Source: Gammaproteobacteria bacterium RIFCSPHIGHO2_12_FULL_38_11
GTDB taxonomy: Bacteria > Pseudomonadota > Gammaproteobacteria > Coxiellales > Coxiellaceae
DNA: 53,820 bases
Direction: 5' to 3'
Assembly (NCBI GenBank): GCA_001801515.1
Contig: MGXX01000065.1
Location: 27,928-81,747 of the forward strand
Shown: positions 10,101 through 18,560 of the stretch, piece by piece
Layout of the letters: each line of letters begins with the position of its first letter
Numbering within the stretch: position 1 is the first letter of the stretch
Notes under the pieces: generated by a model
Databases searched by the model: none
What the model was told of the DNA's origin: nothing
Seen by the model: only the letters and a program-made list of their open reading frames with translations
Translations under genes and position numbers: made by a program

Positions 10101-13100
10101 TCCACATTAACTGAAAATAAACAGGCAGAATTAAATACATCTATTGTTAACGAAGACCCGATTGTAGCAGCGACGGCTGATTACAAAGACATTGTAGAGA
10201 CACAAATTTATCGCGTTCCTGATGAAACTGCAATTGGATTGCCTGAACCACAACGCCCACTCAGCACACCTACCCCTCTACTCACTCCACTCAAAAAGAA
10301 AATACAACAACTCTGTACCGGTGAAAATAAAAAATATTTACTGAAATTAGAAGGATCCGCTAACATTGAATCGATGGCTTATCAATTACAGTGTTATTGC
10401 GCTGTTAGCTCAAAACGTCCTTATTTCTATATCGATAAACCCGATGATTTAATTTGTAGCTCACCTATCATTGAACGCAACGGGGATGTAGGAGAATTAA
10501 AAAACGGCCCAGGTGGTTTATTATTTGAGTTCCTAACACTTTGCAAAAAACAAACAGACCCAGCACCGGCATTATTTATTAATTTTGGAAATTTTAGCAC
10601 CAATGAAATTATTAAATTTAACACCTTGTATGGTGATGAACGAAAAATCGATGGTATTAACATGCCTGACAATTTAACTATTATAGCCCTTATTGATATT
10701 GCGCAAACAGAAGTTATTGAGGATGATGCTTTTAAATCCCGATTTCGATTAGATCAAACCATCGACACATCGATTTATACAGATGAATTAACATTGCCAG
10801 CCTTATTTACACAAAAAACAGAAGACGTGACAGAATTACCAACAGCAGAATTATCAGCTTATGACGAATTAGAATCCGCAATCGATAATTTATCAGATCA
10901 AGATTCCGATGATGCGCAGTCTATTTCAGATAAATCTATTAATGAAAATGAAGACGAAGATATAGCATTTGAAGCAGAAAAAACTGAAGAAACGATGGAA
11001 ACAGAAGTTATTATTTCCGAAAGAAACAGTCCAGTTTCTTCTGTCAATGATGATAACGATACAACCGACGACCTCAGCACAATTACCATTAATCTTTACG
11101 AATCAAAAGAATGGAAAAGTATTTTACTCGGGCAATGGTTTTTGCGGGGTAAATCATTGTTATTTCATGAAGGCCAACTTTCTGGTGTATTAAAAAAAGC
11201 ATATGAAAGTCAAAAATCGGTAAAAAATATTACTTTTTTAAACCCCCCCAAAGATCCTAATTTTGAACGGTTTTTTCGTGAAGCTTTGCTTCGGAATGAA
11301 ATGGCAGAAATAATGGTGACCGATAAACAAACCAATCGACCAATACCAGTCCCCTTTCCTGACACCATTAAATTATCCACTGCCGTTTGGCATAATTTTA
11401 AAAACCTACCGATTAAATCAATTCATTCGGGTTTGCCAGAAAGCAAACCATCTAAAATTTATGTGTTAAATAATGAATTATATTCGTCTTTTTTCCACCG
11501 AGACATTTTTAATGGGAATGACAATTCAATCACACGAACAAAAGGGTGGATTGAGGAAAATACAGGGAAAGTAGTTACCGTTTATATTAACGATACGCTT
11601 TCATTGGGCCGCTTTGAACAATTTTTTGATTTATGTCGAAAAAACAATGTTAAAATAAATTTATATATAGCACCAACCCTAAAATTGCCGACAGAATTAA
11701 ATTACCCAGTGAAGGAAAAGAAAGTAGAAACCAACATCACATTGCTTCCTTGGCGTTTGGCCTTATCAAAAACACATTATATTGAAAGCACAGATAAAGA
11801 AGTAACCATTCGACAATTGGAAAAAACATTTAGGAATGAAAAACCGATTATAATTGATATATCTGAATTAAAAGCATGCGATTTACTTAAAAAATTAACT
11901 GGGAATTTTGATACCGACAGGTTGGAATTTAGCTTTTCTGAAGAAGAAAAGTTTTTGTTAACAGCGCTAAAAGAAAAGAAAACAGTTATTTTATGCGGAA
12001 ATATAAGCTTAGAGCTTGTCAATAATTTAACGCCCTATTTAATAGAGCGAAAATATGCTGGCAACCCAAAAGGGCGTTTATATTTTATCTCGCATTCTAA
12101 AAATCCATTCAGTGATGTTGTTACTTCAACCTACCACAAAGTAACTGCTACAGAAAAGCAGAAATTAATAACAAAAACCATTAGCAAGCAAATACTTAAA
12201 GAAACCCCATTATCTAAAATAGAAGCCAGTATACGTTCAAATGATCCTTGGGTGGGTTATGAAAAAGCACCCATCATTGAGCCTCGAAGAATACCGATTA
12301 ATTTATCTAAAGCCATGGCAGTTGAAAAAAATTTTACTCGGAAACGTTTAAATGATGTCGAAAATTTACTTGAAAAGCACAGCCAGCCTTATGTTTTTTT
12401 AGGAGGATTAACAGGGGTTGGTAAAACCACTTTTGTCATAAAACATTTTAATAAGGACAATAGAAAATTATTTCGTGAAACGGATATTAAAAATTGGGCA
12501 ATGAAGCCTGCTGACAAATACGTTCATTATTTATTTATCGATGAAGCAACCGTTACACAAAAACAATGGAGCCAATTTCGTGGATTATTTTATAATCCCA
12601 AAACAATTGTTATTGACGGCATCCTGATCACGTTAACGGATCAACACAAGGTCATTTTTGCGGGCAATCCAACATCCTACAGCGCAGATCGAACTGTACC
12701 CGCTTTATTTCAGGATTACGGTAATGCGGTTCTATTTGACATAATACCGGCAGAAGTGATTTATCTTGAAATTTTACAGCCCTTATTTGAAAACACAGCT
12801 TATGAAAAACAAAAAGAGGAAATTGCTTTGCCAGTTCTTGAAATGGCACAATTTTTATTTGATCGCGGACACAATACAATGTTAATTACGCCGCGTGAAT
12901 TAACGACTGTTATTATGTTTACACTGAGCTATTGTGAAAAAAACAAAAATGAAAACCCGGTTTCAGTTGCAAAATATTACGCCTATTCACTTTTAAACCC
13001 CTTTGTGCCAAACGAATATCAGGCGGAATTTCATAGGCAATATTTTCCTGATTTTGCACCTAAGATTGCAGATATTATTTCACCTAAAAGTGATTTCTAT

Positions 13101-14864
13101 CTTACCGACAACAATCAGCCAGCAGCCTTAATGCTCAATGATTTTTTAATGCTTCGCGCATACCGTCGAGAACACCCTGAATTCAGTAATAAACAATTAT
13201 TTGATGGATTAGGTGGCATGGTGCTTGAAGGTGATTCAGGAATTGGCAAAAGCAATTTGGTAATCGAGGTATTACTGGCCAATGATTTTAAAAAAGGAAA
13301 TCCAGAAGAGGAAATCTCTAGCGATGATCTTTTTTATCATATTGAAGCAAGGTGGTCATTAAAAAAGAGAAAAATAACATTACTAAAGGCTTATTTTGAA
13401 GGCAATCCTGTTATTTGGGATGAAATTAATTGCTCCTATTCAATGGAAACATTTTTAAATGATTTGTTGATGGGGAAAATTCCCGATGATGAAGTTGCAA
13501 TACAATATCTAAGAACGTATTCAGGTTATTCTCCCAAACCAGGTTTTAATATTATTGGTACGCAAAATCCAGACTTTATGGCAGGACGCGGAAAAACAAG
13601 TGACGCCCTACTTCATCGAATGCATTATAAAAAAGTACCCGGTTATTCGGAAACAGCTTTAATTGATGTACTTCGGTATACAGGGCTCGAAAAAACAATT
13701 GCAGAGAAAATGGTTTCTCAATTTTCAGAAAAAAATGAGAATGATAGCCCTGGCAGTGTGCGAACACTATTTCAAAATGCAAAAAAGGCAGTTGACCATT
13801 ACTTTCCAGATCGCATCTTTATTGAAAGAAAACTATTACTGACTGAAAAATTGATATTGGATACTGAAAAAAAATATCGAGAAACAACCACACTTTTAGA
13901 AACTGAAAATTTAATGCAGGAAGAACGAATTAAAGAATCAACAACGGCACCTGCATTAGATATTTTATGGTATATAGCGCGCATCATATCATTTGATGAA
14001 TTAAATGCGCTTTGTCAACACAAGAATATGACGGATGTTGTTTTTGATACCTTGCTAATGAAATTAGCCAGCATTAATAATAGTTCCGAAAAACTAATAT
14101 CGTTACTAGAAACCTTAAGCAAGCGAAATGGCTTGCCGCTTGAAGTATCGATAAAGATTGTACGCAATGCCCATGCTACTCCTGCAGTACACAATAATAT
14201 TGAAAAAACTTTAGCTGCTTCAATTGATTTGGCAGCCTCTGCCGCATCATTAGAAAAATTAATTGGGTTAAAGAGCGTCACTCACATCAATGTATTCAAT
14301 AATATAATAAACCATCCTAATGTTAATACGCCGACGCTTATTGAAACACTTAAAAAAATAAATACAAAATTACTAGGCACTTCAGAAGCACTTACTGAAA
14401 AACAAACTGCCCTTAAAACAGCATTATTAGCATTGGATAAATTAAAAAATAGAAAATTAGAAAAACAAAGTGACGCAATAAAATTAGGCGCGTTAAACAA
14501 ACCAGAGCAAATATTAAAATTAATTGAAAAATATATTGTATCGCGTATATCTTCTGATACTGTTAACGGCTATCAATTATTTAGGCGATTTAGGTTTGAC
14601 CGTGATTTAAATACCACTAAAACGAAAGTCAGTAATGCCATTATACTAGAATCCAAAATTCTAACAGCGATTACTAACAACCCCTATAATGCAACCAAAG
14701 CATTAGAAGAAATTGAATATGCTTTAAAATACAGCAAGCTTTCTAATATTCAGTCGGTGGGTTATAGGTTCTCAGAAGGTGATTATGGTGAATGTTTAAA
14801 TGCCTGTTTGGCTGTTTTAAAACCCGAACAAAAAAATTCTTTTGGGTGGAAGCATGTTCCCTGA
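7101..14864 (+). CDS. Giant LRR / transglutaminase-like / double AAA+ protein, putative effector
   Basis: A 2587-residue cytosolic-type protein with no signal peptide or obvious membrane segment. Residues about 310-605 form irregular leucine-rich repeats (units such as LEELDLSECTNI and LKEINISNCPNL). Residues about 910-975 contain a transglutaminase/protease-like triad: Cys923 in GACRHRA, His956 in NDIHAFIE and Asp971 in SCDLGGYP. An acidic, low-complexity linker spans about 1250-1325. Two P-loop modules follow. The first has Walker A GLTGVGKT (Lys1775) and LFIDEA. The second has GDSGIGKS (Lys2050), Walker B VIWDE (Asp2107-Glu2108) and the GTQNPDF...LLHRMH signature of dynein-related/MoxR-like AAA_5 domains. 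The C-terminus is helical. The architecture suggests a translocated effector or large remodelling machine, but this is inference. An AAGGATGG ribosome site precedes the ATG. I do not recognise a named homologue. Confidence 0.9.
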   Translation: MPALELPHNFYTLVGTDQEQYQETGGEDGPDITQSIQSGKLLWKKPGEVAIQQKKTIVLSFIWHAFKKTDLNTIIENFNNPNFIDTLEKLDYVKRLLDSGFSVLLPTQNGLKELKAPISLKTFEAYQKDDLSDAKRYFTYGTTLKKNRDSLLLLDDKTCKDLKKTNTILELDPLDLIDIENIENSKFENVLTEKQEAILQNKLPPFCLIESTYPHIKIPFLESMRKNKKTGRKEISLIIINANKIDEETLRSSDLRKSGVEFKIDESRRSSVMLTIYKALRKSETPILAIDIDGSYFDHISINFINFIVNKLNLSQLKSFSLDEPCFSFDFKIPSNFFSHFSELETLKLNDYNLELDIASAIAQLPKLKKLIITDSAIKLPKKVSIAPYTSEIEELHLLEAGCLYKMILHIQFPKLRKLIIPRSNINERQLSVFLKDAYDLEELDLSECTNIDWNSVLLPSFKKLKKLTLPKNNMTEEKLSQLLGTLPNDNTTIIEELSLKQCPMIGIRSRVIKKILAAGTEIDPINTFRIAVHLEGAEELDFNHCTGIKNIIKFYSRFFNIKKIDLSYTDITVEELKKLLISSTNLKEINISNCPNLKTLPGNLELLKLLVLKLPQDDVVKILKNIIENYPESYKSYIATINALNIDRSRLPATTRNEPTTVFLPQFAQDDAETSKQLNEKIDFNQAPNLSPGQTPYHNQKERADANTHYDPEKALTKREIFYAASNADYPAPSINHYRLSCYDTLTLNSEICGQNNAFTLSNKPDALEKIVIVKSDNLYSNLHKLVEDDKGKSTHDSQFFYGIVDLKLNREWQALPASSAKEVILQYHLNLPLEVEFSFSKKKNIYYIRKGEKENKGITEVKIDFIIERKKQNGNSVLPNYIQTLQKEISDFGIDYEPSNEDPKNGEGHLQYILDKKVGACRHRAVVFISELKKIERKSNLSETPVNYIGNDIHAFIEVFFGGEWISCDLGGYPCRESLDNKNKPTLTENKSTLTENKSTLTENKQAELNTSIVNEDPIVAATADYKDIVETQIYRVPDETAIGLPEPQRPLSTPTPLLTPLKKKIQQLCTGENKKYLLKLEGSANIESMAYQLQCYCAVSSKRPYFYIDKPDDLICSSPIIERNGDVGELKNGPGGLLFEFLTLCKKQTDPAPALFINFGNFSTNEIIKFNTLYGDERKIDGINMPDNLTIIALIDIAQTEVIEDDAFKSRFRLDQTIDTSIYTDELTLPALFTQKTEDVTELPTAELSAYDELESAIDNLSDQDSDDAQSISDKSINENEDEDIAFEAEKTEETMETEVIISERNSPVSSVNDDNDTTDDLSTITINLYESKEWKSILLGQWFLRGKSLLFHEGQLSGVLKKAYESQKSVKNITFLNPPKDPNFERFFREALLRNEMAEIMVTDKQTNRPIPVPFPDTIKLSTAVWHNFKNLPIKSIHSGLPESKPSKIYVLNNELYSSFFHRDIFNGNDNSITRTKGWIEENTGKVVTVYINDTLSLGRFEQFFDLCRKNNVKINLYIAPTLKLPTELNYPVKEKKVETNITLLPWRLALSKTHYIESTDKEVTIRQLEKTFRNEKPIIIDISELKACDLLKKLTGNFDTDRLEFSFSEEEKFLLTALKEKKTVILCGNISLELVNNLTPYLIERKYAGNPKGRLYFISHSKNPFSDVVTSTYHKVTATEKQKLITKTISKQILKETPLSKIEASIRSNDPWVGYEKAPIIEPRRIPINLSKAMAVEKNFTRKRLNDVENLLEKHSQPYVFLGGLTGVGKTTFVIKHFNKDNRKLFRETDIKNWAMKPADKYVHYLFIDEATVTQKQWSQFRGLFYNPKTIVIDGILITLTDQHKVIFAGNPTSYSADRTVPALFQDYGNAVLFDIIPAEVIYLEILQPLFENTAYEKQKEEIALPVLEMAQFLFDRGHNTMLITPRELTTVIMFTLSYCEKNKNENPVSVAKYYAYSLLNPFVPNEYQAEFHRQYFPDFAPKIADIISPKSDFYLTDNNQPAALMLNDFLMLRAYRREHPEFSNKQLFDGLGGMVLEGDSGIGKSNLVIEVLLANDFKKGNPEEEISSDDLFYHIEARWSLKKRKITLLKAYFEGNPVIWDEINCSYSMETFLNDLLMGKIPDDEVAIQYLRTYSGYSPKPGFNIIGTQNPDFMAGRGKTSDALLHRMHYKKVPGYSETALIDVLRYTGLEKTIAEKMVSQFSEKNENDSPGSVRTLFQNAKKAVDHYFPDRIFIERKLLLTEKLILDTEKKYRETTTLLETENLMQEERIKESTTAPALDILWYIARIISFDELNALCQHKNMTDVVFDTLLMKLASINNSSEKLISLLETLSKRNGLPLEVSIKIVRNAHATPAVHNNIEKTLAASIDLAASAASLEKLIGLKSVTHINVFNNIINHPNVNTPTLIETLKKINTKLLGTSEALTEKQTALKTALLALDKLKNRKLEKQSDAIKLGALNKPEQILKLIEKYIVSRISSDTVNGYQLFRRFRFDRDLNTTKTKVSNAIILESKILTAITNNPYNATKALEEIEYALKYSKLSNIQSVGYRFSEGDYGECLNACLAVLKPEQKNSFGWKHVP
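10060..10122 (+). repeat. Three 21-bp in-frame tandem repeats in the giant gene
   Basis: Three consecutive 21-base units beginning CCACATTAAC differ by only one or two bases and encode a seven-residue unit (STLTENK) repeated in the linker just after the transglutaminase-like triad. Unit length is a multiple of three, so copy number can change without frameshift. Confidence 0.9.
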
Positions 14865-14872
14865 TGATGACG

Positions 14873-16495
14873 TCAAGCAAGCGTTTGCATTGACGCTGTT
14901 GAAATAACACTATTACTGCGTAAGCGTGTTTTTTCAGTTGGGCCTGTATCAGGCGTAAAACGCGCTTTAATTGAATGCCATGCGTTTGCAAAACAGGATG
15001 AATTATTCGCTATTGATGGTGGAATGGTTGCTTCACCCTGTATAGGCTCAGCTTTGTAATGTGATGCTAAACGCATTAACAACAGCGTTATACTCAATGA
15101 ACACCCAATCACTTGCGAACCATAAATCCAACTTTCATCTTTATCTAAAGCAAATTTGGCAATAGCAGCAATACTGATATTAATGACGACATAACAAAAA
15201 AAGGTTACCATCATTGGGAAAAAATTATCGTTTCTGGAGGACAATACTGCAACCGAAGTTGCTCTCAGCGCACCAAAAACTTGTAAAAAACCTTCTTCTC
15301 TTAATAATTTTATAGCCATATTATAACTATCTGCTTCCGTATATTTATCAATTAAAATATCTGCAATAAATCCCGGCGTTGATAATACTATGATTAATCC
15401 AAGAATGGCCGCGGTAAAAGCCAGAAGCATAGCTGCGTTTGCAACTGTTATAACATTACGACCCTTCTCTGTTACATATTTACCACACAATGAATTAATG
15501 GTTGGAAATAATGTTCCAACAAGCAGCCGCATTGGACCACCATATAGACTGGCAACTTGTAATGCAAGCAAGCCTCTTGTCCCATTTAGCCCGCAAAAAT
15601 AACCAATTATAGTAGTAGCAGCGACAGTAAGCGAGTAATCGACACCTAAAGGAATACCGTCTCTTGCAATTTCTTTTAATATTTTACAATCGAAAATCAC
15701 ATTCCGACTAAAGAATTCATATTGTTTTAATATGGCATTAAAAAATATGGTGTAGGAATAAATAAATCCCGTGTGAAATAAAAGCGTAATTAATTTACTC
15801 ACAGTATAGCCAACTGCTGCACCCGCCAATCCCATTTCAGGAAATCCCCATTTTCCATTAATCAAGACATAGCTCATACCTATATCCAGAGTGACATCCA
15901 AAAAATCAGAAATCAAAGCCGTTTTTTTATTATCAAGAGCAAACATACACCGCACTTCTGACCTATAAATCACATCAAAAAAATACCCCAGTGATGACCA
16001 TCGAAAATAATCTTCGCTATTTTGAATAACCACACCAGGCTGATTTATTAATTTGAAAAATTTTGCCACAAAAAATTCAGCGATTATTGCAGTAATAAGG
16101 CCGGCGATTGCTGAAAAAATTATTCCTTGTCGAAAAATAATGCCCACTTCTAATTTTTCTTCAGGCGCTGCATTTTTTTTGTTGACTTTACGAATCATGG
16201 GCGGAATAGAATAAAGCATGCCATATAATAAAGATTGTAGCATCGCCTCTGTCGTTCTAAAGTCGGTAAAAGCAGGCACTAATTTTTTATTATATTGCTT
16301 AACCAGTAGTACTCTAGAAAATTCATAGCCTGCAAATAAGCCATTGCGAAGTACCAAAGGGGCTGCAAACTTTAGTAATATTTTAACTGCTTCAGGGTAG
16401 GTTAATTCTTCATCTTGCGTATCAATTGGCGTACAAAAATAAGCATCGTCATCATCATTAAGCCGGCCTGCTAATTCATCGAAATTAATCAACAT
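14873..16495 (-). CDS. MATE-family-like multidrug/sodium antiporter
   Basis: A 540-residue polytopic inner-membrane protein resembling MATE (multi antimicrobial extrusion) transporters, which expel cationic compounds using Na+ or H+ gradients. About 12 hydrophobic segments arranged as two halves are visible between residues 35 and 490, with MATE-like features such as MGLAGAAVGYTVS and a second-half segment IPLGVDYSLTVAATTIIG. It has a roughly 30-residue acidic N-terminal tail (DDDD near residue 14) and a hydrophilic 45-residue C-terminal tail, both longer than usual. It converges on the giant LRR gene with only 8 bases between the stop codons. The 30 bases upstream separate it from rarA, which is transcribed in the same direction. 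Substrate is unknown; another polysaccharide-flippase-superfamily member is possible. Confidence 0.75.
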   Translation of the reverse strand: MLINFDELAGRLNDDDDAYFCTPIDTQDEELTYPEAVKILLKFAAPLVLRNGLFAGYEFSRVLLVKQYNKKLVPAFTDFRTTEAMLQSLLYGMLYSIPPMIRKVNKKNAAPEEKLEVGIIFRQGIIFSAIAGLITAIIAEFFVAKFFKLINQPGVVIQNSEDYFRWSSLGYFFDVIYRSEVRCMFALDNKKTALISDFLDVTLDIGMSYVLINGKWGFPEMGLAGAAVGYTVSKLITLLFHTGFIYSYTIFFNAILKQYEFFSRNVIFDCKILKEIARDGIPLGVDYSLTVAATTIIGYFCGLNGTRGLLALQVASLYGGPMRLLVGTLFPTINSLCGKYVTEKGRNVITVANAAMLLAFTAAILGLIIVLSTPGFIADILIDKYTEADSYNMAIKLLREEGFLQVFGALRATSVAVLSSRNDNFFPMMVTFFCYVVINISIAAIAKFALDKDESWIYGSQVIGCSLSITLLLMRLASHYKAEPIQGEATIPPSIANNSSCFANAWHSIKARFTPDTGPTEKTRLRSNSVISTASMQTLA

Positions 16496-16525
16496 TGTGA
16501 TCGTTCTCTTAAATAATTAAATTAT

Positions 16526-17830
16526 TTAAAGTCCCTTTCGCAATCTATCCAGTTTTTCTTTAATTTTAATTTCTAATCCTCGAGGCACAGGTTCATAATA
16601 AACTTTTTTGCCCATGCCTTCAGGGAAATAATTTTCACCCACAACAAAAGCATCTGGCTCATCATGTGCATAGCGATAATCTTTTCCAAAATTAAGTTCT
16701 TTCATTAATTTTGTCGGCGCGTTCCGTAAATGAAGCGGCACCGCTAAACTACCGCCGCTGTGTACATCTGCCATTGCTTGATTGAAGGCAGCATATGATG
16801 CATTACTTTTGGCTGCAATTGCTAGAAAAATAACCACTTGTGCTAAAAATAAATCTCCTTCAGGCGAACCAACCTTTTCGTACGCTTGCCAGGCATCGAC
16901 CGCAATGGACAGTGCGCGCGGGTCTGCGTTGCCTATATCCTCAGATGCAAAACGCACGAGACGACGCGCAATGTAATGCGGGTCACAACCACCATCGATC
17001 ATGCGACAAAACCAGTATAAAGCGGCATCAGGGTCTGAACCTCGCATGGATTTATGTAATGCCGAAATTTGATCGTAAAAAGCATCCCCGCCTTTATCAA
17101 AACGCCGCAAATTTTGCGTTAAAACAGCTTGTAAAATTGTCTCTGTAATAATTGTCTTACCAGAACTGTCTGGCATGGCAAAATCTGACAATATTTCCAA
17201 TAAATTTAAACAAAATCGTGCATCACCATCAGAAAATGCTATCAATTGATTTTTTAAGTTTTCCGGAAAAATAATATTTAACTTACCCAGACCATTTTCA
17301 GTATCACACAATGCGCTGTCGATAATTCTTAATAAATCGTTTTCATCTAGCGATTTTAATACATAGACACGCGCACGTGATAATAACGCATTGTTTAAAT
17401 GAAACGAGGGATTTTCAGTGGTTGCACCAATGAAAGTAATCGTACCTTGCTCTATATGCGGTAAAAAAGCATCTTGTTGTGATTTATTAAATCGATGGAC
17501 CTCATCCACAAATAAAAGTGTTTTTTCTTTGTTTATTTGCGCTCTGGCAACCACTTCACGAATTTCTTTTACGCCCGATAAAACAGCGGATAACCGTTCA
17601 ATGCGGGCATTGGCATTGCTTGCGATTAATTCTGCAAGCGCTGTTTTTCCAACACCAGGCGGTCCCCATAAAATCATGGAATGTAATTTGCCCTGCGCAA
17701 TGGCCATTGCCAGAGGTTTCCCTTCAGATAATAAATGCGATTGACCAAAAAAATTCTCGACCAATCGTGGACGCATACGACGCGCAAGAGGCTGAATATT
17801 AAAATTTACACTGTCGCTCACAACGCCCAA
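16526..17830 (-). CDS. rarA: Replication-associated recombination protein A (AAA+ ATPase)
   Basis: RarA/MgsA, a clamp-loader-like AAA+ ATPase acting at stalled replication forks, related to eukaryotic WRNIP1. It is 434 residues, close to the family norm. Walker A is GPPGVGKT, Walker B LFVDEVHRFNKSQQD, sensor 1 GATTENPSF, and the C-terminal region carries the tetramerisation-type sequence MRGSDPDAALYW. The start appears to be TTG at 17830, with GGAG 7 bases upstream; an in-frame GTG three codons later is the alternative. It lies 18 bases after lolA in the common gammaproteobacterial order ftsK-lolA-rarA, so it is probably cotranscribed with them. Confidence 0.95.
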   Translation of the reverse strand: MGVVSDSVNFNIQPLARRMRPRLVENFFGQSHLLSEGKPLAMAIAQGKLHSMILWGPPGVGKTALAELIASNANARIERLSAVLSGVKEIREVVARAQINKEKTLLFVDEVHRFNKSQQDAFLPHIEQGTITFIGATTENPSFHLNNALLSRARVYVLKSLDENDLLRIIDSALCDTENGLGKLNIIFPENLKNQLIAFSDGDARFCLNLLEILSDFAMPDSSGKTIITETILQAVLTQNLRRFDKGGDAFYDQISALHKSMRGSDPDAALYWFCRMIDGGCDPHYIARRLVRFASEDIGNADPRALSIAVDAWQAYEKVGSPEGDLFLAQVVIFLAIAAKSNASYAAFNQAMADVHSGGSLAVPLHLRNAPTKLMKELNFGKDYRYAHDEPDAFVVGENYFPEGMGKKVYYEPVPRGLEIKIKEKLDRLRKGL

Positions 17831-17848
17831 CGTCCAACTCCAAACTCA

Positions 17849-18466
17849 TTACTGCAACACATTCACACCTGATGGCACAATAAAATAAAATGCACTTGCT
17901 GGCAAGGAATCATTCAGGCGTACATTTGAAAAATTAAAGCGGGTTGTTTGCTCCATTGTATTTTCAATTTGCATCGACTGTAATTTTTCATGCGAAAAAG
18001 CCAATGCGATAGAGCGAAATGCGCGATTGGGTTTTTTAGGAATTAACTGAAAAACCATAATATTCTGATGCGGAATCATGTGAATTGAAAATTGTTTTAG
18101 TAAAGTAGCAACATGGCCAGACAATAATTTTGCGGGATTCATCGGCATATTTTCAATAGATTGTTTCGTCGCCTGTTTTAAATCGACATCATAAATCCAT
18201 AACACATTACCATTTGTAATTACAATTTGATGTGATGGCTGCAATGTGTCCCATCGAAAACGACCTGGGCGTTCTAACATCACATTACCCCTACTCATTT
18301 GTAATACGTTTTGATTAAGGTCTGTTGTCGTTTGTGTAAATTGTGCTTGTAAGGTAGTGAATTGATCTAGTAAACGGGTTAATTGATCAGCGGAAGATAG
18401 GGTGTCTGCAAGGATAGTGTGACAAAGAAATAAATTAATGATAAGCATAAATTTAATGTGTCGCAT
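17849..18466 (-). CDS. lolA: Outer-membrane lipoprotein carrier protein LolA
   Basis: The periplasmic chaperone that takes lipoproteins from LolCDE and passes them to LolB at the outer membrane. The 205-residue length matches the family. It begins with a Sec signal peptide (hydrophobic core IKFMLIINLFLCHTILA, cleavage near residue 20). The mature protein has the LolA sequence GRFRWDTLQPSHQIVITNG with the conserved Arg and Trp, and later LLSGHVATLLKQF. It lies between ftsK and rarA as in Escherichia coli. The 92-base gap to ftsK contains a family C palindromic repeat. Confidence 0.95.
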   Translation of the reverse strand: MRHIKFMLIINLFLCHTILADTLSSADQLTRLLDQFTTLQAQFTQTTTDLNQNVLQMSRGNVMLERPGRFRWDTLQPSHQIVITNGNVLWIYDVDLKQATKQSIENMPMNPAKLLSGHVATLLKQFSIHMIPHQNIMVFQLIPKKPNRAFRSIALAFSHEKLQSMQIENTMEQTTRFNFSNVRLNDSLPASAFYFIVPSGVNVLQ

Positions 18467-18505
18467 AATTAATACTCACTGTTTGCAAATAGGGAATTTT
18501 TTGTA

Positions 18506-18560
18506 AAATTCAATTGCGTGCTCTGTAGCTTCCACTCGCTGACGCTCAGGGTTCTGAGCT
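18506..18560. repeat. Family C dispersed repeat after ftsK
   Basis: A copy of a dispersed element with the core CTTCCACTCGCTGACGCTCA, also seen at 44950-45016 and 49761-49818. Read on the minus strand it contains GAGCGTCAGCGAGTGGAAGC. It abuts the ftsK stop codon. Confidence 0.8.
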
